A stretch of 64,000 nt of DNA from Bacteroidota bacterium (GTDB taxonomy: Bacteria; Bacteroidota; Bacteroidia; Cytophagales; Cyclobacteriaceae). The position numbers and the translations under genes are program-made. Within the stretch, counting starts at the first letter, position 1; every line of letters starts with the position of its first letter. Under the pieces are notes generated by a model. The model worked only from the letters and a program-made list of their open reading frames with translations. It was not told the origin of the DNA and did not search any database. The stretch lies in NCBI GenBank assembly GCA_018266435.1, contig JAFEAL010000010.1:81523-145522 (forward strand), given 5' to 3'. Shown piece by piece: positions 18,995-27,791 of this stretch.

Positions 18995-19846
18995 CTATAT
19001 TTCCAAAGTGTTTGTTTTGGCACTTTCCCAACCGATGATAGCTGTCTTTCGTGTATTGCCCCACATATAACCACCAATGTTTCCCGATGATTGAATAACA
19101 CGATGACAAGGAATGAGAAACGCAACGGGATTGCTTCCGATAGCCGTGCCAACGGCTCGGGAAGCGTTGGCGTTGCCGATTTTTTCGGCAATGTTACCGT
19201 AGGTAGCAAGTTTTCCCATTGGAATTTTCAAAAGTGTTTCCCAAACTTTCAACTGAAAATCAGTGCCTTTCAAATGCAGTTTTATTTCTGGTAATTTGCT
19301 CCAATCATTTTGGAAAATAAACAATGCGTTTTGTTGTAATAAATCTAATTTTCGTTGAAAAGTTGCGTTCGGAAATTTTTGTTTCAAGTCGTGCAATGCG
19401 TTGGCTTCATCATTGTCAAAGGCCATATAGCAAGCACCTTTTGGAGTAGAAGCCACAATCATACTTCCAAACGGACTTTCCGCAAAACTGTAATTGATAA
19501 AAAGATTTTTTGCACCGTTTTTATATTCGGCAGGTGTCATTCCTTCAATGTTTACAAACAAGTCGTGCAGTCGTCCTGTGCCTGAAAGTCCCGTTTCATA
19601 AGCGGTGTCAAAAAGTGTAGCTTGTTGGTCGGTCAGTAATTTTTTGGCGTGTTCAATGCTGGTGTATTGTAAAAACTTTTTTGGTGTCGTTCCTGCCCAT
19701 TCGCTAAACAAACGCTGGAAATGAAACGGACTTAAATGCACTTGTTCCGCGACTTCGTCCAAATTCGGTTGATCCTTAAAATTGGTTTTTATGTATTCAA
19801 TTGCTTCTGCAATTCGCTTGTAATTGATTTCTTGTTGCTCGTTCAT
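18995..19846 (-). CDS. ada: Ada-type AraC regulator fused to O6-methylguanine-DNA methyltransferase
   Basis: 283 residues. Residues 8-105 are an AraC HTH (NLDEVAEQVHLSPFHFQRLFSEWAGTTPKKFLQY), residues about 120-280 the OGT domain with active-site Cys247 in IPCHRVIQ and the Asn-hinge GNANASRAVG. It transfers methyl from O6-methylguanine to itself and probably activates the downstream genes. It lacks the N-terminal zinc domain, which appears as a separate protein at 17800-18045. First gene of the cluster; the upstream 270-bp gap (19847-20116) should contain its promoter and holds the right border motif. Confidence 0.93.
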   Translation of the reverse strand: MNEQQEINYKRIAEAIEYIKTNFKDQPNLDEVAEQVHLSPFHFQRLFSEWAGTTPKKFLQYTSIEHAKKLLTDQQATLFDTAYETGLSGTGRLHDLFVNIEGMTPAEYKNGAKNLFINYSFAESPFGSMIVASTPKGACYMAFDNDEANALHDLKQKFPNATFQRKLDLLQQNALFIFQNDWSKLPEIKLHLKGTDFQLKVWETLLKIPMGKLATYGNIAEKIGNANASRAVGTAIGSNPVAFLIPCHRVIQSSGNIGGYMWGNTRKTAIIGWESAKTNTLEI

Positions 19847-19955
19847 CGTTCAGAATTTTATACTGCAAAGGTCTAAATTATGTCGTTGTCATAAAATCCG
19901 AAACTTGCTGAATTTTGTCTTTCGGTTGATGTTAGTACGGGTGTCGGTTAGGGTT

Positions 19956-19964
19956 GCCGCCAAC
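19956..19964. repeat. Inverted copy of the 9-bp border motif (GCCGCCAAC)
   Basis: GCCGCCAAC here is the exact complement of GTTGGCGGC at 17169-17177, and the neighbouring bases are also similar (GGGTTGCCGCCAACGGG against AGCAGCCGCCAACAAGGG read from the left border). Together they bracket the alkylation-repair genes. No hairpin as large as the left one is visible here. Confidence 0.4.
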
Positions 19965-20116
19965 GGGCACATAAAGGCATTATAATCTACTACCTACAGT
20001 TGATTTGAACAGAAGCCTTCTTTGTCTGGTGATTAATGATGCCAACACTGACAAAATCGAAATGGTTAATAAATACCAACAAATAGTTATTTTCGGGCTA
20101 CAATTTACCTTGTGAT

Positions 20117-20581
20117 ATGTTTTCTAAGACCACCGAATATGCCCTCAGAGCTACTATTCTTATCGCCCAAAAAAGTAGTATTGAAAATAAAATTGGTATT
20201 CAGGCTATTGCAGAGGACATAGATTCACCTCAAATGTTTACTGCCAAAATAATGCAGATGCTTACTAAAGGAAACAAGGTGGTTTGCAGTGTAAGAGGCC
20301 CTGGAGGAGGATTTTATATGACTGAAAGTCAAAAGAAATTACCGATAGCTGCTATCCTCCATGCCGTAGGCGATGAAGATATCTTTCATCGGTGTGTTTT
20401 AGGATTACACGAATGTTCTGATAAAACTCCTTGCCCAATACATTCAGAATACCGACCAATCAGAAAACAAATTACTCATCTCTTTCAAAGCAAATCCATC
20501 CGTGATTTAGCTCTGGAATTAAATAGTAAAAATATCCTCTTAAATAACATCCTGAAAAAAAAACCAAAGGCTGTTAAATAA
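20117..20581 (+). CDS. Rrf2-family transcriptional regulator (NsrR/IscR-like)
   Basis: 154 residues. N-terminal winged helix (MFSKTTEYALRATILIA) and the wing region SVRGPGGGFYM are typical of Rrf2. Three Cys at 93, 100 and 106 (HRCVLGLHEC-x5-C) match the cluster-binding spacing of Fe-S Rrf2 proteins. It precedes RIC and is near norZ, so it is likely an NO- or Fe-S-sensing repressor. The perfect palindrome at 20683-20716, before the next gene, is the obvious candidate operator. Confidence 0.88.
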   Translation: MFSKTTEYALRATILIAQKSSIENKIGIQAIAEDIDSPQMFTAKIMQMLTKGNKVVCSVRGPGGGFYMTESQKKLPIAAILHAVGDEDIFHRCVLGLHECSDKTPCPIHSEYRPIRKQITHLFQSKSIRDLALELNSKNILLNNILKKKPKAVK

Positions 20582-20682
20582 GTGTATCCAGCTTAATCTC
20601 CTAATCATTAGTTGATTGCTGCTGCTAAACACAATTTTTATTGTATTGCATTTTGAATCCTCTTGCTTGTAGTCTTTGTAGG

Positions 20683-20716
20683 TATAATTAAAAGTATTTA
20701 AATACTTTTAATTATA
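20683..20716. promoter_or_regulatory. Perfect 34-bp palindrome, candidate Rrf2 operator of the RIC operon
   Basis: TATAATTAAAAGTATTT at 20683-20699 is followed directly by its exact complement at 20700-20716. It lies where the -33 region of the RIC promoter should be, 12 bp before the -7 element. The core AAGTATTT-AAATACTT resembles the NsrR half-site arrangement known from proteobacteria. Confidence 0.75.
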
Positions 20717-20727
20717 AACTTTTCATG

Positions 20728-20735
20728 TACTTTTG
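20728..20735 (+). promoter_or_regulatory. -7 promoter element (TACTTTTG) of the RIC operon
   Basis: TACTTTTG matches the Bacteroidota TAnnTTTG consensus, 20 bp before the ATG at 20755. No good -33 TTTG is present; the palindrome occupies that place. This element overlaps an upstream in-frame ATG (20725), which is why I start the protein at 20755. Confidence 0.6.
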
Positions 20736-20754
20736 CAACATAAATAATCACGAT

Positions 20755-21714
20755 ATGGAAACAACAACTGATAACATCTTAAATGTAACCCTGATTGAGC
20801 CTCGCTTAAAACACCCTACTATTTTTGCCCGTTTCGATGACTTGGATGAAGGCGAAAGTATGATCATTCTTAATGACCATGACCCCAAACCGTTATATTA
20901 TCAACTACTTAACGAACGTGGCAATATTTTTACATGGGAATATCTTGAGCACGGACCGCAATGGTGGAAAATAAAAATCAGTATTCGTAATTCGGGCGAT
21001 AGCGATGAAACACTGGGAGCTATAGCAGCAAATGATTTAAGAAAGGCTGAAGTATTTAGGAAGTACGGACTGGACTTTTGTTGCGGTGGAAAAAAGACAG
21101 TAAAAGAAGCTTGTGCAGAAAAAGGAATTGATGCAGCCAAAGTAGAACATGAATTGCATAACACAGACCAACTCAAATCAACTACCAGGCCATTACCCTA
21201 CAACGAGTGGAACATTGATTTTCTTGCTGACTACATTGTGAACAACCACCATGCGTACATAAAGAAAAACTTACCCGATATCCGGACTTATGCAGCTAAG
21301 GTAAATCAGGTGCATGGAAGCAGGCATCCAGAATTAGAAAGGGTTTATGAACTGGTTGAGGCCGTTCGAGTTGAACTAACCGAGCACATGATGAAAGAAG
21401 AGGAGATTTTATTTCCATACATTAAAAATTTAGTTTCATCTAAAAACAACAGGCTAAGCCTGCCTCGGCCATCATTTGGAACTGTGCAAAACCCTGTACA
21501 GATGATGGAAGATGAACACGAAATGGTAGCACAAGATTTGCGTGAACTGCGTGACATTACGAAAAATTATGCATTGCCTCTGGATGCGTGTGCAAGCTAT
21601 GGATTATTATACAAATTGTTGGATGAATTTGAAAACGATCTGCACGTACATGTGCACCTTGAAAACAACATTCTATTTCCTAAGGCCATCGATATGGAAA
21701 AAACATTGGTTTAG
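20755..21714 (+). CDS. Iron-sulfur cluster repair protein RIC with N-terminal DUF2249 domain
   Basis: 319 residues. Residues 1-78 are a DUF2249-like domain (IILNDHDPKPLYYQL and WEYLEHGPQWWKIKI). Residues about 88-140 are the ScdA/RIC N-terminal domain (LRKAEVFRKYGLDFCCGGKKTVKEAC, with the CCGG motif). The rest is a hemerythrin-like di-iron domain (VNNHHAYIKKNLP, LTEHMMKEEEILFPYIK, EDEHEMV, HVHLENNILFPKA). RIC proteins restore Fe-S clusters damaged by NO or peroxide. First gene of a plus-strand operon reaching 24593. Confidence 0.93.
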   Translation: METTTDNILNVTLIEPRLKHPTIFARFDDLDEGESMIILNDHDPKPLYYQLLNERGNIFTWEYLEHGPQWWKIKISIRNSGDSDETLGAIAANDLRKAEVFRKYGLDFCCGGKKTVKEACAEKGIDAAKVEHELHNTDQLKSTTRPLPYNEWNIDFLADYIVNNHHAYIKKNLPDIRTYAAKVNQVHGSRHPELERVYELVEAVRVELTEHMMKEEEILFPYIKNLVSSKNNRLSLPRPSFGTVQNPVQMMEDEHEMVAQDLRELRDITKNYALPLDACASYGLLYKLLDEFENDLHVHVHLENNILFPKAIDMEKTLV

Positions 21715-21737
21715 ATGAATTGAATAAAGTTAATTCT

Positions 21738-22544
21738 ATGCTCTCAATTAATGCCAACACAAAAATAAATTCAATCCTAAAAAAAAATGCCGATGCATTG
21801 GAGGCCATTATCAGCATTTCGCCAAAATTCAGTAAGCTTAGGAATCCTTTATTACGCAAGGTAATTGCTTCAAGAACTTCCATCAGTCAAGCCAGCAAAA
21901 TTGCGGGTGTTACTGTTCATGATTTCTTCACCAAGCTGAGACCTCTTGGTTTTGTAGTAGATGAAACCGTAATAGAGGAAAAAGATCAAGAGCAGGCTGT
22001 ACCTGATTTTCTGAAAGAAGTTAAACCAGAATCTATTGAAGAATTGGATGTGAGACCAATGATCGAAAGTGGGAATGATCCTTTTAGCATTATCACAAAA
22101 AAAGTAAAACAACTGAAAGCTGGAAAAATCTTAAAACTGGTTAACAGTTTTGAGCCAATTCCTTTAATTAACATCTTAAGTAAGCAAGGGTTTGAGTATT
22201 ATGTAGAGAATATAGGTGCAAATTGGGTTAATACATATTTTTATAAAACACCCCAGTCTCGGTTAAGCATGGATGAAGACATTAAATCAAGCGGGGATTG
22301 GGATACATACATGAAACATTACGAAAATAATTTGGTGACTGTTGATGTCAGGCATTTAGAAATGCCACAGCCCATGCTTACTATTCTGGACGAACTAGAG
22401 CGGATAGCCGCAGGCAAAGCTTTGTTTGTACTTCATAAACGTATTCCTGTTTTTTTACTACCTGAATTGCGCGAACGTAACTTTGATTTTCGTATAAAGG
22501 AAATATCAGACGGGGAAGTATACCTGTTGATTTTTAAAAAATGA
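21738..22544 (+). CDS. DUF1858 plus DUF2249 domain protein
   Basis: 268 residues from the ATG at 21738. An N-terminal DUF1858-like part (INANTKINSILKKNADALEAII, then SKIAGVTVHDFFTKLRPLGF) is followed by two DUF2249-like units (LDVRPMIESGNDPFSIITKKVKQL... LVNSFEPIPLINILSKQGFEYYVE, and VDVRHLEMPQPMLTILDELERI...LHKRIPVFLLPELRERNFDF). Such SirA-like folds are common in denitrification and NO-stress clusters; no reaction is established. It is co-directional with RIC (24 bp gap) and the next gene (13 bp gap). Confidence 0.8.
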   Translation: MLSINANTKINSILKKNADALEAIISISPKFSKLRNPLLRKVIASRTSISQASKIAGVTVHDFFTKLRPLGFVVDETVIEEKDQEQAVPDFLKEVKPESIEELDVRPMIESGNDPFSIITKKVKQLKAGKILKLVNSFEPIPLINILSKQGFEYYVENIGANWVNTYFYKTPQSRLSMDEDIKSSGDWDTYMKHYENNLVTVDVRHLEMPQPMLTILDELERIAAGKALFVLHKRIPVFLLPELRERNFDFRIKEISDGEVYLLIFKK

Positions 22545-22557
22545 TGCAGTCTCGGCA

Positions 22558-23835
22558 ATGGATATAGCGCAAGTAAAAACTACTTCATACAAAGTGGTGC
22601 TGCCGTTTTATTTGTATGCTGCGTTTTCTTTTTTAGCAGCAGCACTTCTTTTGTTTACTGCTTCACCTGCTTTCTTAGCACATTATTTTCAGCCGCACAT
22701 ATTAGCTATTACCCACACTATGGCGTTAGGCTGGGGTACCATGATTATTTTAGGGGCCAGTCATCAGTTAGTCCCTGTCATTATTGAGGGCAAGTTATAC
22801 AGCAATGCCTTAGCTTACATTTCTTTCATTTTTGCTGCGGTGGGTATTCCATTGCTGGTGTATAGTTTTTATATTTTTGATATGGGCGCTTTCGCTAAGT
22901 GGGGAGGGCGCTTTGTGCTGTTATCCATACTGGCTTACATTATTAACTTAAGCGTGAGTATATCAAAAAGTAAAAATGAAAACGTTCATGCTTTTTTTGT
23001 TCTGACATCTGCCGTCTGGCTATTTCTTACGGTAAGTTTGGGCTTATCACTGGTCTATAATTTTACTTCCTTTTTGCTGCCACAAGATTCTTTGCACTAC
23101 CTCCCGCTGCATACGCATATTGGTATTATCGGCTGGTTTTTATTATTGGTAATTGGCGTTGCGTCCCGCCTCATTCCAATGTTTCTTATTTCGAAATATA
23201 CCAATACAAAGTTGTTGTGGTGGATATACTTTCTTATAAATGCTGCTCTTATTGCTTATGTCGTATTATTTTACCTGTCGGGCAATTCATCATTTATTCT
23301 GCTTCTTACCTTAGTGTTGCTTACGGCTGTTGTGTTATTTGGTTATTATTGTTACCGAGCCATGCAGCAAAGAATCAGGAAACAAATTGATGAGCAAGTT
23401 AAAACTTCTCTTTTGTCTGTTGCACTTATGGTTGTGCCAGTGCTGCTGTTATTCATAATAATAATTTGTATCTCAATGGAGCACAAAGAACATGTTCAAC
23501 TGATCACGGCATACGGATTCTTAATCTTTTTTGGCTGGCTCACATCTATGATATTAGGAATGACATTTAAAACACTACCATTCATTGTTTGGAATAAAGT
23601 GTACCATCACATCAGCTCTATCGGCAAAACGCCAAACCCAAAAGATTTATTTTCGCATTTCAATTATAATCTGATGAGTTATTGTTACCTGGCCGGGTTG
23701 GTAGTGTTTGTGTCAGGTATTTTTTTATCACAAGTTCTTTTTTTAAAACTTGGGGCAGGATTGCTAACCATAACTGCCGTGCTTTACAATATCAATGTAA
23801 TTAAAATTATGTGTCATAAAAGAACATTAACATGA
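22558..23835 (+). CDS. NnrS/CcoN-like polytopic membrane protein
   Basis: 425 residues, about 12 membrane spans. Conserved His-rich motifs THTMALGWGTMIILGASHQLVPV, LHTHIGIIGWFLL and LGMTFKTLPFIVW are those of orphan CcoN-like/NnrS-like proteins, which bind heme and protect cells from NO stress in characterised cases. It lacks a full oxidase set nearby, and the CuB ligands of a real terminal oxidase are not all evident. It overlaps the SufT-like gene by 4 bp (ATGA), so it belongs to the RIC operon. Confidence 0.75.
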   Translation: MDIAQVKTTSYKVVLPFYLYAAFSFLAAALLLFTASPAFLAHYFQPHILAITHTMALGWGTMIILGASHQLVPVIIEGKLYSNALAYISFIFAAVGIPLLVYSFYIFDMGAFAKWGGRFVLLSILAYIINLSVSISKSKNENVHAFFVLTSAVWLFLTVSLGLSLVYNFTSFLLPQDSLHYLPLHTHIGIIGWFLLLVIGVASRLIPMFLISKYTNTKLLWWIYFLINAALIAYVVLFYLSGNSSFILLLTLVLLTAVVLFGYYCYRAMQQRIRKQIDEQVKTSLLSVALMVVPVLLLFIIIICISMEHKEHVQLITAYGFLIFFGWLTSMILGMTFKTLPFIVWNKVYHHISSIGKTPNPKDLFSHFNYNLMSYCYLAGLVVFVSGIFLSQVLFLKLGAGLLTITAVLYNINVIKIMCHKRTLT

Positions 23836-24155
23836 ATGTTGTAACAAATGATAACATTAAAACAACGGCAGCAGTAGCTGCTTTACAACAGGTGTACGAT
23901 CCTGAAATTGGTTTGAATGTGGTTGATTTAGGTTTAATTTATGAATTAGATTTTGATAACGAGCATAAGCAAATATTGTGTACGATGACTCTAACCACTC
24001 AATTTTGCCCGATGGGCGAGAGCATTACCAGTGGCGTAAAGTCTGCACTTAAATCAACTTTTCCTGATTATGATGTTGAGCTAAGTTTAATATTTGAGCC
24101 CGCCTGGAAATACGAAATGATCTCAGAAGAAGGTAAACAATTTTTAAACCGATAG
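23832..24155 (+). CDS. MIP18/DUF59-family Fe-S assembly protein (SufT-like)
   Basis: 107 residues. VYDPEIGLNVVDLGLIYEL and MTLTTQFCPMGESITSGV are the hallmarks of the MIP18 family, with the conserved Cys in the second motif. These proteins help Fe-S cluster maturation or delivery. Next to RIC and two Rrf2 regulators it fits an Fe-S repair operon responding to NO. Its start overlaps the upstream membrane protein gene by 4 bp. Confidence 0.9.
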   Translation: MNVVTNDNIKTTAAVAALQQVYDPEIGLNVVDLGLIYELDFDNEHKQILCTMTLTTQFCPMGESITSGVKSALKSTFPDYDVELSLIFEPAWKYEMISEEGKQFLNR

Positions 24156-24161
24156 TTTTCT

Positions 24162-24593
24162 ATGTTAAGTCTAACATGCCAGGCTGCCATAAAGGCTGTA
24201 ATTTTTCTCGGTTCAAAACAAAACTCCGCTGATAAATCCAGTATAAAAGAAATTGCCCGGTATATTGATGAGAATGAACACACCGTAGCCAAGCTTTTAC
24301 AAAAATTGGTAAAAGAAAAAATTATTAACAGTACCAAGGGCCCCACGGGTGGATTTTATATTACTAAAGAGCAAGCACAGCAGCGTGTAATACGTGTTGT
24401 TGAAACAATTGATGGAGAAGATGTATTTAAAAAGTGTGGCTTGGGCCTGAGTAAATGCAACGAAGCAAAGCCTTGTCCATTTCACAACGACTACAAACCC
24501 ATAAGAGAACACTTTAAGGTCATGTGTACGAAGAAAAAAATTTATGAACTGCAACAAAAAGTAACTACCGGTGTTGCCTATTTGGTTGGTTAG
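24162..24593 (+). CDS. Second Rrf2-family regulator
   Basis: 143 residues, winged helix (LSLTCQAAIKAVIFL, STKGPTGGFYITKEQ) and cluster Cys at 92, 99 and 105 (KKCGLGLSKCNEAKPC). It is a diverged paralogue of the regulator at 20117-20581 with identical Cys spacing. Six bp after the SufT-like gene, it closes the operon and may provide feedback control. Confidence 0.87.
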   Translation: MLSLTCQAAIKAVIFLGSKQNSADKSSIKEIARYIDENEHTVAKLLQKLVKEKIINSTKGPTGGFYITKEQAQQRVIRVVETIDGEDVFKKCGLGLSKCNEAKPCPFHNDYKPIREHFKVMCTKKKIYELQQKVTTGVAYLVG

Positions 24594-24633
24594 TTTTTTT
24601 TGTCATTCGTTCCTACCGGCTTTGTCATGCTGA

Positions 24634-25824
24634 TTACTTACAAATTGCGGATTTCATTTTTGATTCTACCGGTTCATTGAGTTGTTGTGCGGCCTTTAAA
24701 TCATTGCAGGCTTCAGTCGTATTTCCGGCTTTAAGATTAGCTTGTGCGCGCTGGTAATAGGCTTTGCCAAAATCAGGCCGGTGCACAATGGCAATTGTAT
24801 AATCTTCGATGGCTTCATTTATACGATTCATTTGCATCATCAGGTTGCCCCGCAAAAGCCATGTTTTTTCATTTGTGTCATTGATCTTAATGGATTCGGT
24901 AAAATCAGCAAGGGCACCGGTTAAATTGTTTAATTGCATTTTTAGCGTTCCTCGCCTCAGCCAAACATCAGCGTCACGATTGTCCAGTTGAAGAGAAGAA
25001 TTGAAGTCTTCCAGTGCTTTAGTAAAATTTTTTTGCGCAGTTTGATTGATAGCCCGGGCCGTAAAAAAATGCTGTTCATCCGGATTCCGTTCAATAGCCT
25101 CAGTCAATAATTTTTCAACCTCTTTTAGGTTTCCTTTTTTTGCGGTGAGCACGGCTATGTTATAACGAGCCATACTTCCTTCGGGGTTAAGCATCAAGGC
25201 TTTTTGATAATCTTGCATGGCCATAGCTGTATCTAATAGCTCTTGCCGGGCCCACCCGCGGTTAATGTAATACTCTGCATTTTTTGATTCCAGTTTAATG
25301 GCTGAGTCGAGGTACTGAAGTGCACGCTTATAATTTTTCATTTTGACATCGACCAATCCCAAGTAATTTAATATAGATGAGTTGCTCTGGGTGGTGGCAA
25401 TACCCAGGTTTCCTTCTTTATCTGGGGCAAAGAAAATGGATTTTGTTTCGCCCGGAGGTGACGCCAGAAGTTTTAAAAAATCTTCGCGCGCCATTGCCCA
25501 CTGTCGGTATTGATAGCGAAGCAGCGCGCGCGAAAATAATGCCTCCGTGTCTTTGGGTTTGGCCTCAAGATAGATATTGAAATCAGTAAGTGCGCCTGGC
25601 TTATCTCCCAGGTTTTCCCGGGCCTGTGCGCGGTAATAATACGCATCGATATAATAGGGATCTAAACGAAGACATTCATTAAAGTGAGCAAGAGCTGTTT
25701 TATAACCTTGTGAATCCAATGCTTCTTCACCTTTCTGAAAATAATATTCGGCATTTTTCTTTTGAGCCAGTGCTTGTTGTAGGCCAAACATCAGGATGAC
25801 CAGAACCCACGCAGTAAGGTTCAT
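24634..25824 (-). CDS. Secreted/periplasmic TPR-repeat protein
   Basis: 396 residues from the ATG at 25824, which places a signal peptide (LTAWVLVILMFGLQQALAQ) at the N-terminus. At least nine TPR units follow, recognisable by repeated patterns such as YYFQKGEEALDSQGYKTAL, YYYRAQARENLGDKPGAL and WLLRGNLMMQMNRINEAI. TPR arrays mediate protein-protein contact; the partner is unknown. It converges with the Rrf2 gene (41 bp gap). The 290-bp stretch upstream (25825-26116) contains no gene I can support, only AT-rich sequence that should hold promoters for this gene and lptF. Confidence 0.85.
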   Translation of the reverse strand: MNLTAWVLVILMFGLQQALAQKKNAEYYFQKGEEALDSQGYKTALAHFNECLRLDPYYIDAYYYRAQARENLGDKPGALTDFNIYLEAKPKDTEALFSRALLRYQYRQWAMAREDFLKLLASPPGETKSIFFAPDKEGNLGIATTQSNSSILNYLGLVDVKMKNYKRALQYLDSAIKLESKNAEYYINRGWARQELLDTAMAMQDYQKALMLNPEGSMARYNIAVLTAKKGNLKEVEKLLTEAIERNPDEQHFFTARAINQTAQKNFTKALEDFNSSLQLDNRDADVWLRRGTLKMQLNNLTGALADFTESIKINDTNEKTWLLRGNLMMQMNRINEAIEDYTIAIVHRPDFGKAYYQRAQANLKAGNTTEACNDLKAAQQLNEPVESKMKSAICK

Positions 25825-26116
25825 GTGATGTAAATGTATTTTAGACGTGCCGTGCGACAGTAAACAATCACGCTCGTTTGGCATAGTGGATATCAATAGT
25901 CTAATACTTCAGTATAAATTTAAGAAAATCAAGTATTAATAGTTTCTACTGTATGATTGACGAAAGAAAATCGGAGACATCCATTACTAATATGGAAAAA
26001 ACAAGTTAGTAATTTTCATTACCCGGTTTAAAGGATTCTGAAAGAATAGAGTTTGCACTCGTTGTTATTTTAGTTGTTGTATTTTTGGCTATGTTTTTGC
26101 TTTACATTTACGCGTC

Positions 26117-27721
26117 ATGAAAAAAGTTGATAAACTGATTATCTCCTCATTTATCGGGCCATTTATATTAACTTTTTTTGTGGTGGTGTTTATTTTATTG
26201 CTGGTGAATATGATTAAATATTTTGATGATATCATCGGCAAAGATTTAGGATGGGATGTGCTCGGAACATTACTTTTTTATTTTGCGGTGTCCGTTACTC
26301 CGCAAGCGTTACCATTAGGTATTTTGTTATCGGCTTTAATTACTTATGGAAACCTGGGTGAACATTTTGAACTTACGGCAGTAAAGAGTTTAGGCATTTC
26401 GATGACGCGGAGTTTGTTGCCTATATTTATATTCACACTGGGCATCACTTTCTTTGCTTACCTGTCTAATAACTACATGGTGCCAAAGGCAGCACTAGAA
26501 ACATACAGCTTATTGTATGACATCAAACAGAAGAAACCTGCATTGGACTTGAGAGAGGGTGAGTTTTATGCCGGCATACCCGATATTAGTATAAAAGTAG
26601 CTAAGCGATATAAAGACGGCATCACCCTTAAAAATGTTATCATCTATGATCATCGGGGAAAAAATGGAAACAAAGATGTAACCGTGGCAGACTCGGGGCG
26701 GATGTTCACCATATTAAATGATCAATACCTGAAGTTAGAGCTTTTTCGCGGCTACAACTACAGCGAAGGAGCCAGTCAGGACATGAGTGGTCAATTCAAC
26801 AATTCCGATACGTTTAGCAAAACTAAGTTTGAAAAAACCGAAGTAGTTTTTGACCTGTCGTCATTTGGATTATACCGCACCGAGAAAAAATGGTTTGCCA
26901 GCAATCGCATCATGCGAAATATGAAAGAGTTAGTTACGGATATGGATTCAGTCAACCGTGAAATCTACTCCCAACGCATTAATATATACAACCTCCAGTA
27001 TAATTCGTTCTTTTATCATTTTAAGAAAGACTCTGTTCCGCTAGTTCGAGAATTGAAAGTATTTAAACGGAAGAGAGACTCTACACTGGTAGCCCGAATG
27101 AAAAAAGATACTTCAAAAAAGGCTAATATTATTCATTCTCCCATGCCACCCAGCATGGGAGTTATCCAACCTTTGGTAACTAAAGTTATAATACCCCAGC
27201 ACCTCAGTTCACGAACCATAAAATATTCTGATAGTTTGTATCAATTACCATTGGAGTCAAACCAAATCACCAGTGCGTTAAATAGGGTGAGAATGGTTAA
27301 AAGCCAAATACAAAGCTATAACACCAATGTTGAAAGCTACCGATATGAATACAGAGTGTTTGACATTCAATGGCATAAAATTCTAGCAAATTCAATTGCG
27401 TGCATTGCCATGTTTTTAATAGGAGCACCTCTGGGGGCAATTATTAAGAAAGGCGGACTAGGTGTGCCGGTAATTGCCTCCATTTTCTTTTTCATTATTT
27501 TCTATGTACTCAGCCTAATGGGCGAAAAATGGGCAAGATCAGAGACTACCTCTATGCTTTTTGGTATGTGGATGCCCAATGTGGTTCTTTTTACAATTGG
27601 ATTAATCTTTTTAAGGCAGGCAAGAGCTGATGCCCGACTATTTGATGCTGATTTTTACAACGTAGTGTTTGATAAGGCCAAGCAATGGCTTTATTCATTG
27701 ACTAAGCCAAAATCAGTTTAA
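26117..27721 (+). CDS. LptF/LptG-family lipopolysaccharide export permease
   Basis: 534 residues. The N-terminus KKVDKLIISSFIGPFILTFFVVVFILLLVNMIKY and the pattern FAVSVTPQALPLGILLSALITYG are typical of YjgP/YjgQ (LptF/LptG). Three spans precede a large periplasmic beta-jellyroll domain (with a long charged insert about residues 270-400), and three spans close it (IGAPLGAIIKKGGLGVPVIASI). It would form the inner-membrane part of the LPS exporter with LptB. Whether F or G cannot be decided. Sequence TATTTTTG about 40 bp upstream could be its -7 element. Confidence 0.9.
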   Translation: MKKVDKLIISSFIGPFILTFFVVVFILLLVNMIKYFDDIIGKDLGWDVLGTLLFYFAVSVTPQALPLGILLSALITYGNLGEHFELTAVKSLGISMTRSLLPIFIFTLGITFFAYLSNNYMVPKAALETYSLLYDIKQKKPALDLREGEFYAGIPDISIKVAKRYKDGITLKNVIIYDHRGKNGNKDVTVADSGRMFTILNDQYLKLELFRGYNYSEGASQDMSGQFNNSDTFSKTKFEKTEVVFDLSSFGLYRTEKKWFASNRIMRNMKELVTDMDSVNREIYSQRINIYNLQYNSFFYHFKKDSVPLVRELKVFKRKRDSTLVARMKKDTSKKANIIHSPMPPSMGVIQPLVTKVIIPQHLSSRTIKYSDSLYQLPLESNQITSALNRVRMVKSQIQSYNTNVESYRYEYRVFDIQWHKILANSIACIAMFLIGAPLGAIIKKGGLGVPVIASIFFFIIFYVLSLMGEKWARSETTSMLFGMWMPNVVLFTIGLIFLRQARADARLFDADFYNVVFDKAKQWLYSLTKPKSV

Positions 27722-27722
27722 A

Positions 27723-27754
27723 TTTGGTATATTTTCATATTTATCCTACTTTTG
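27723..27754 (+). promoter_or_regulatory. Promoter of rpsO
   Basis: TTTG at 27723-27726, 20 bp, then TACTTTTG at 27747-27754: near-ideal Bacteroidota promoter, 37 bp before the rpsO ATG. Confidence 0.7.
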
Positions 27755-27791
27755 CGCGATTAAAAATGATAAAAGCAAAAACTAAAGCAAG

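Noticed and set aside
22558..23835. Calling the 425-residue membrane protein a working cytochrome oxidase subunit I
   Set aside because: No partner subunits are encoded and not all CuB/heme ligands are evident; NnrS/CcoN-like is safer.
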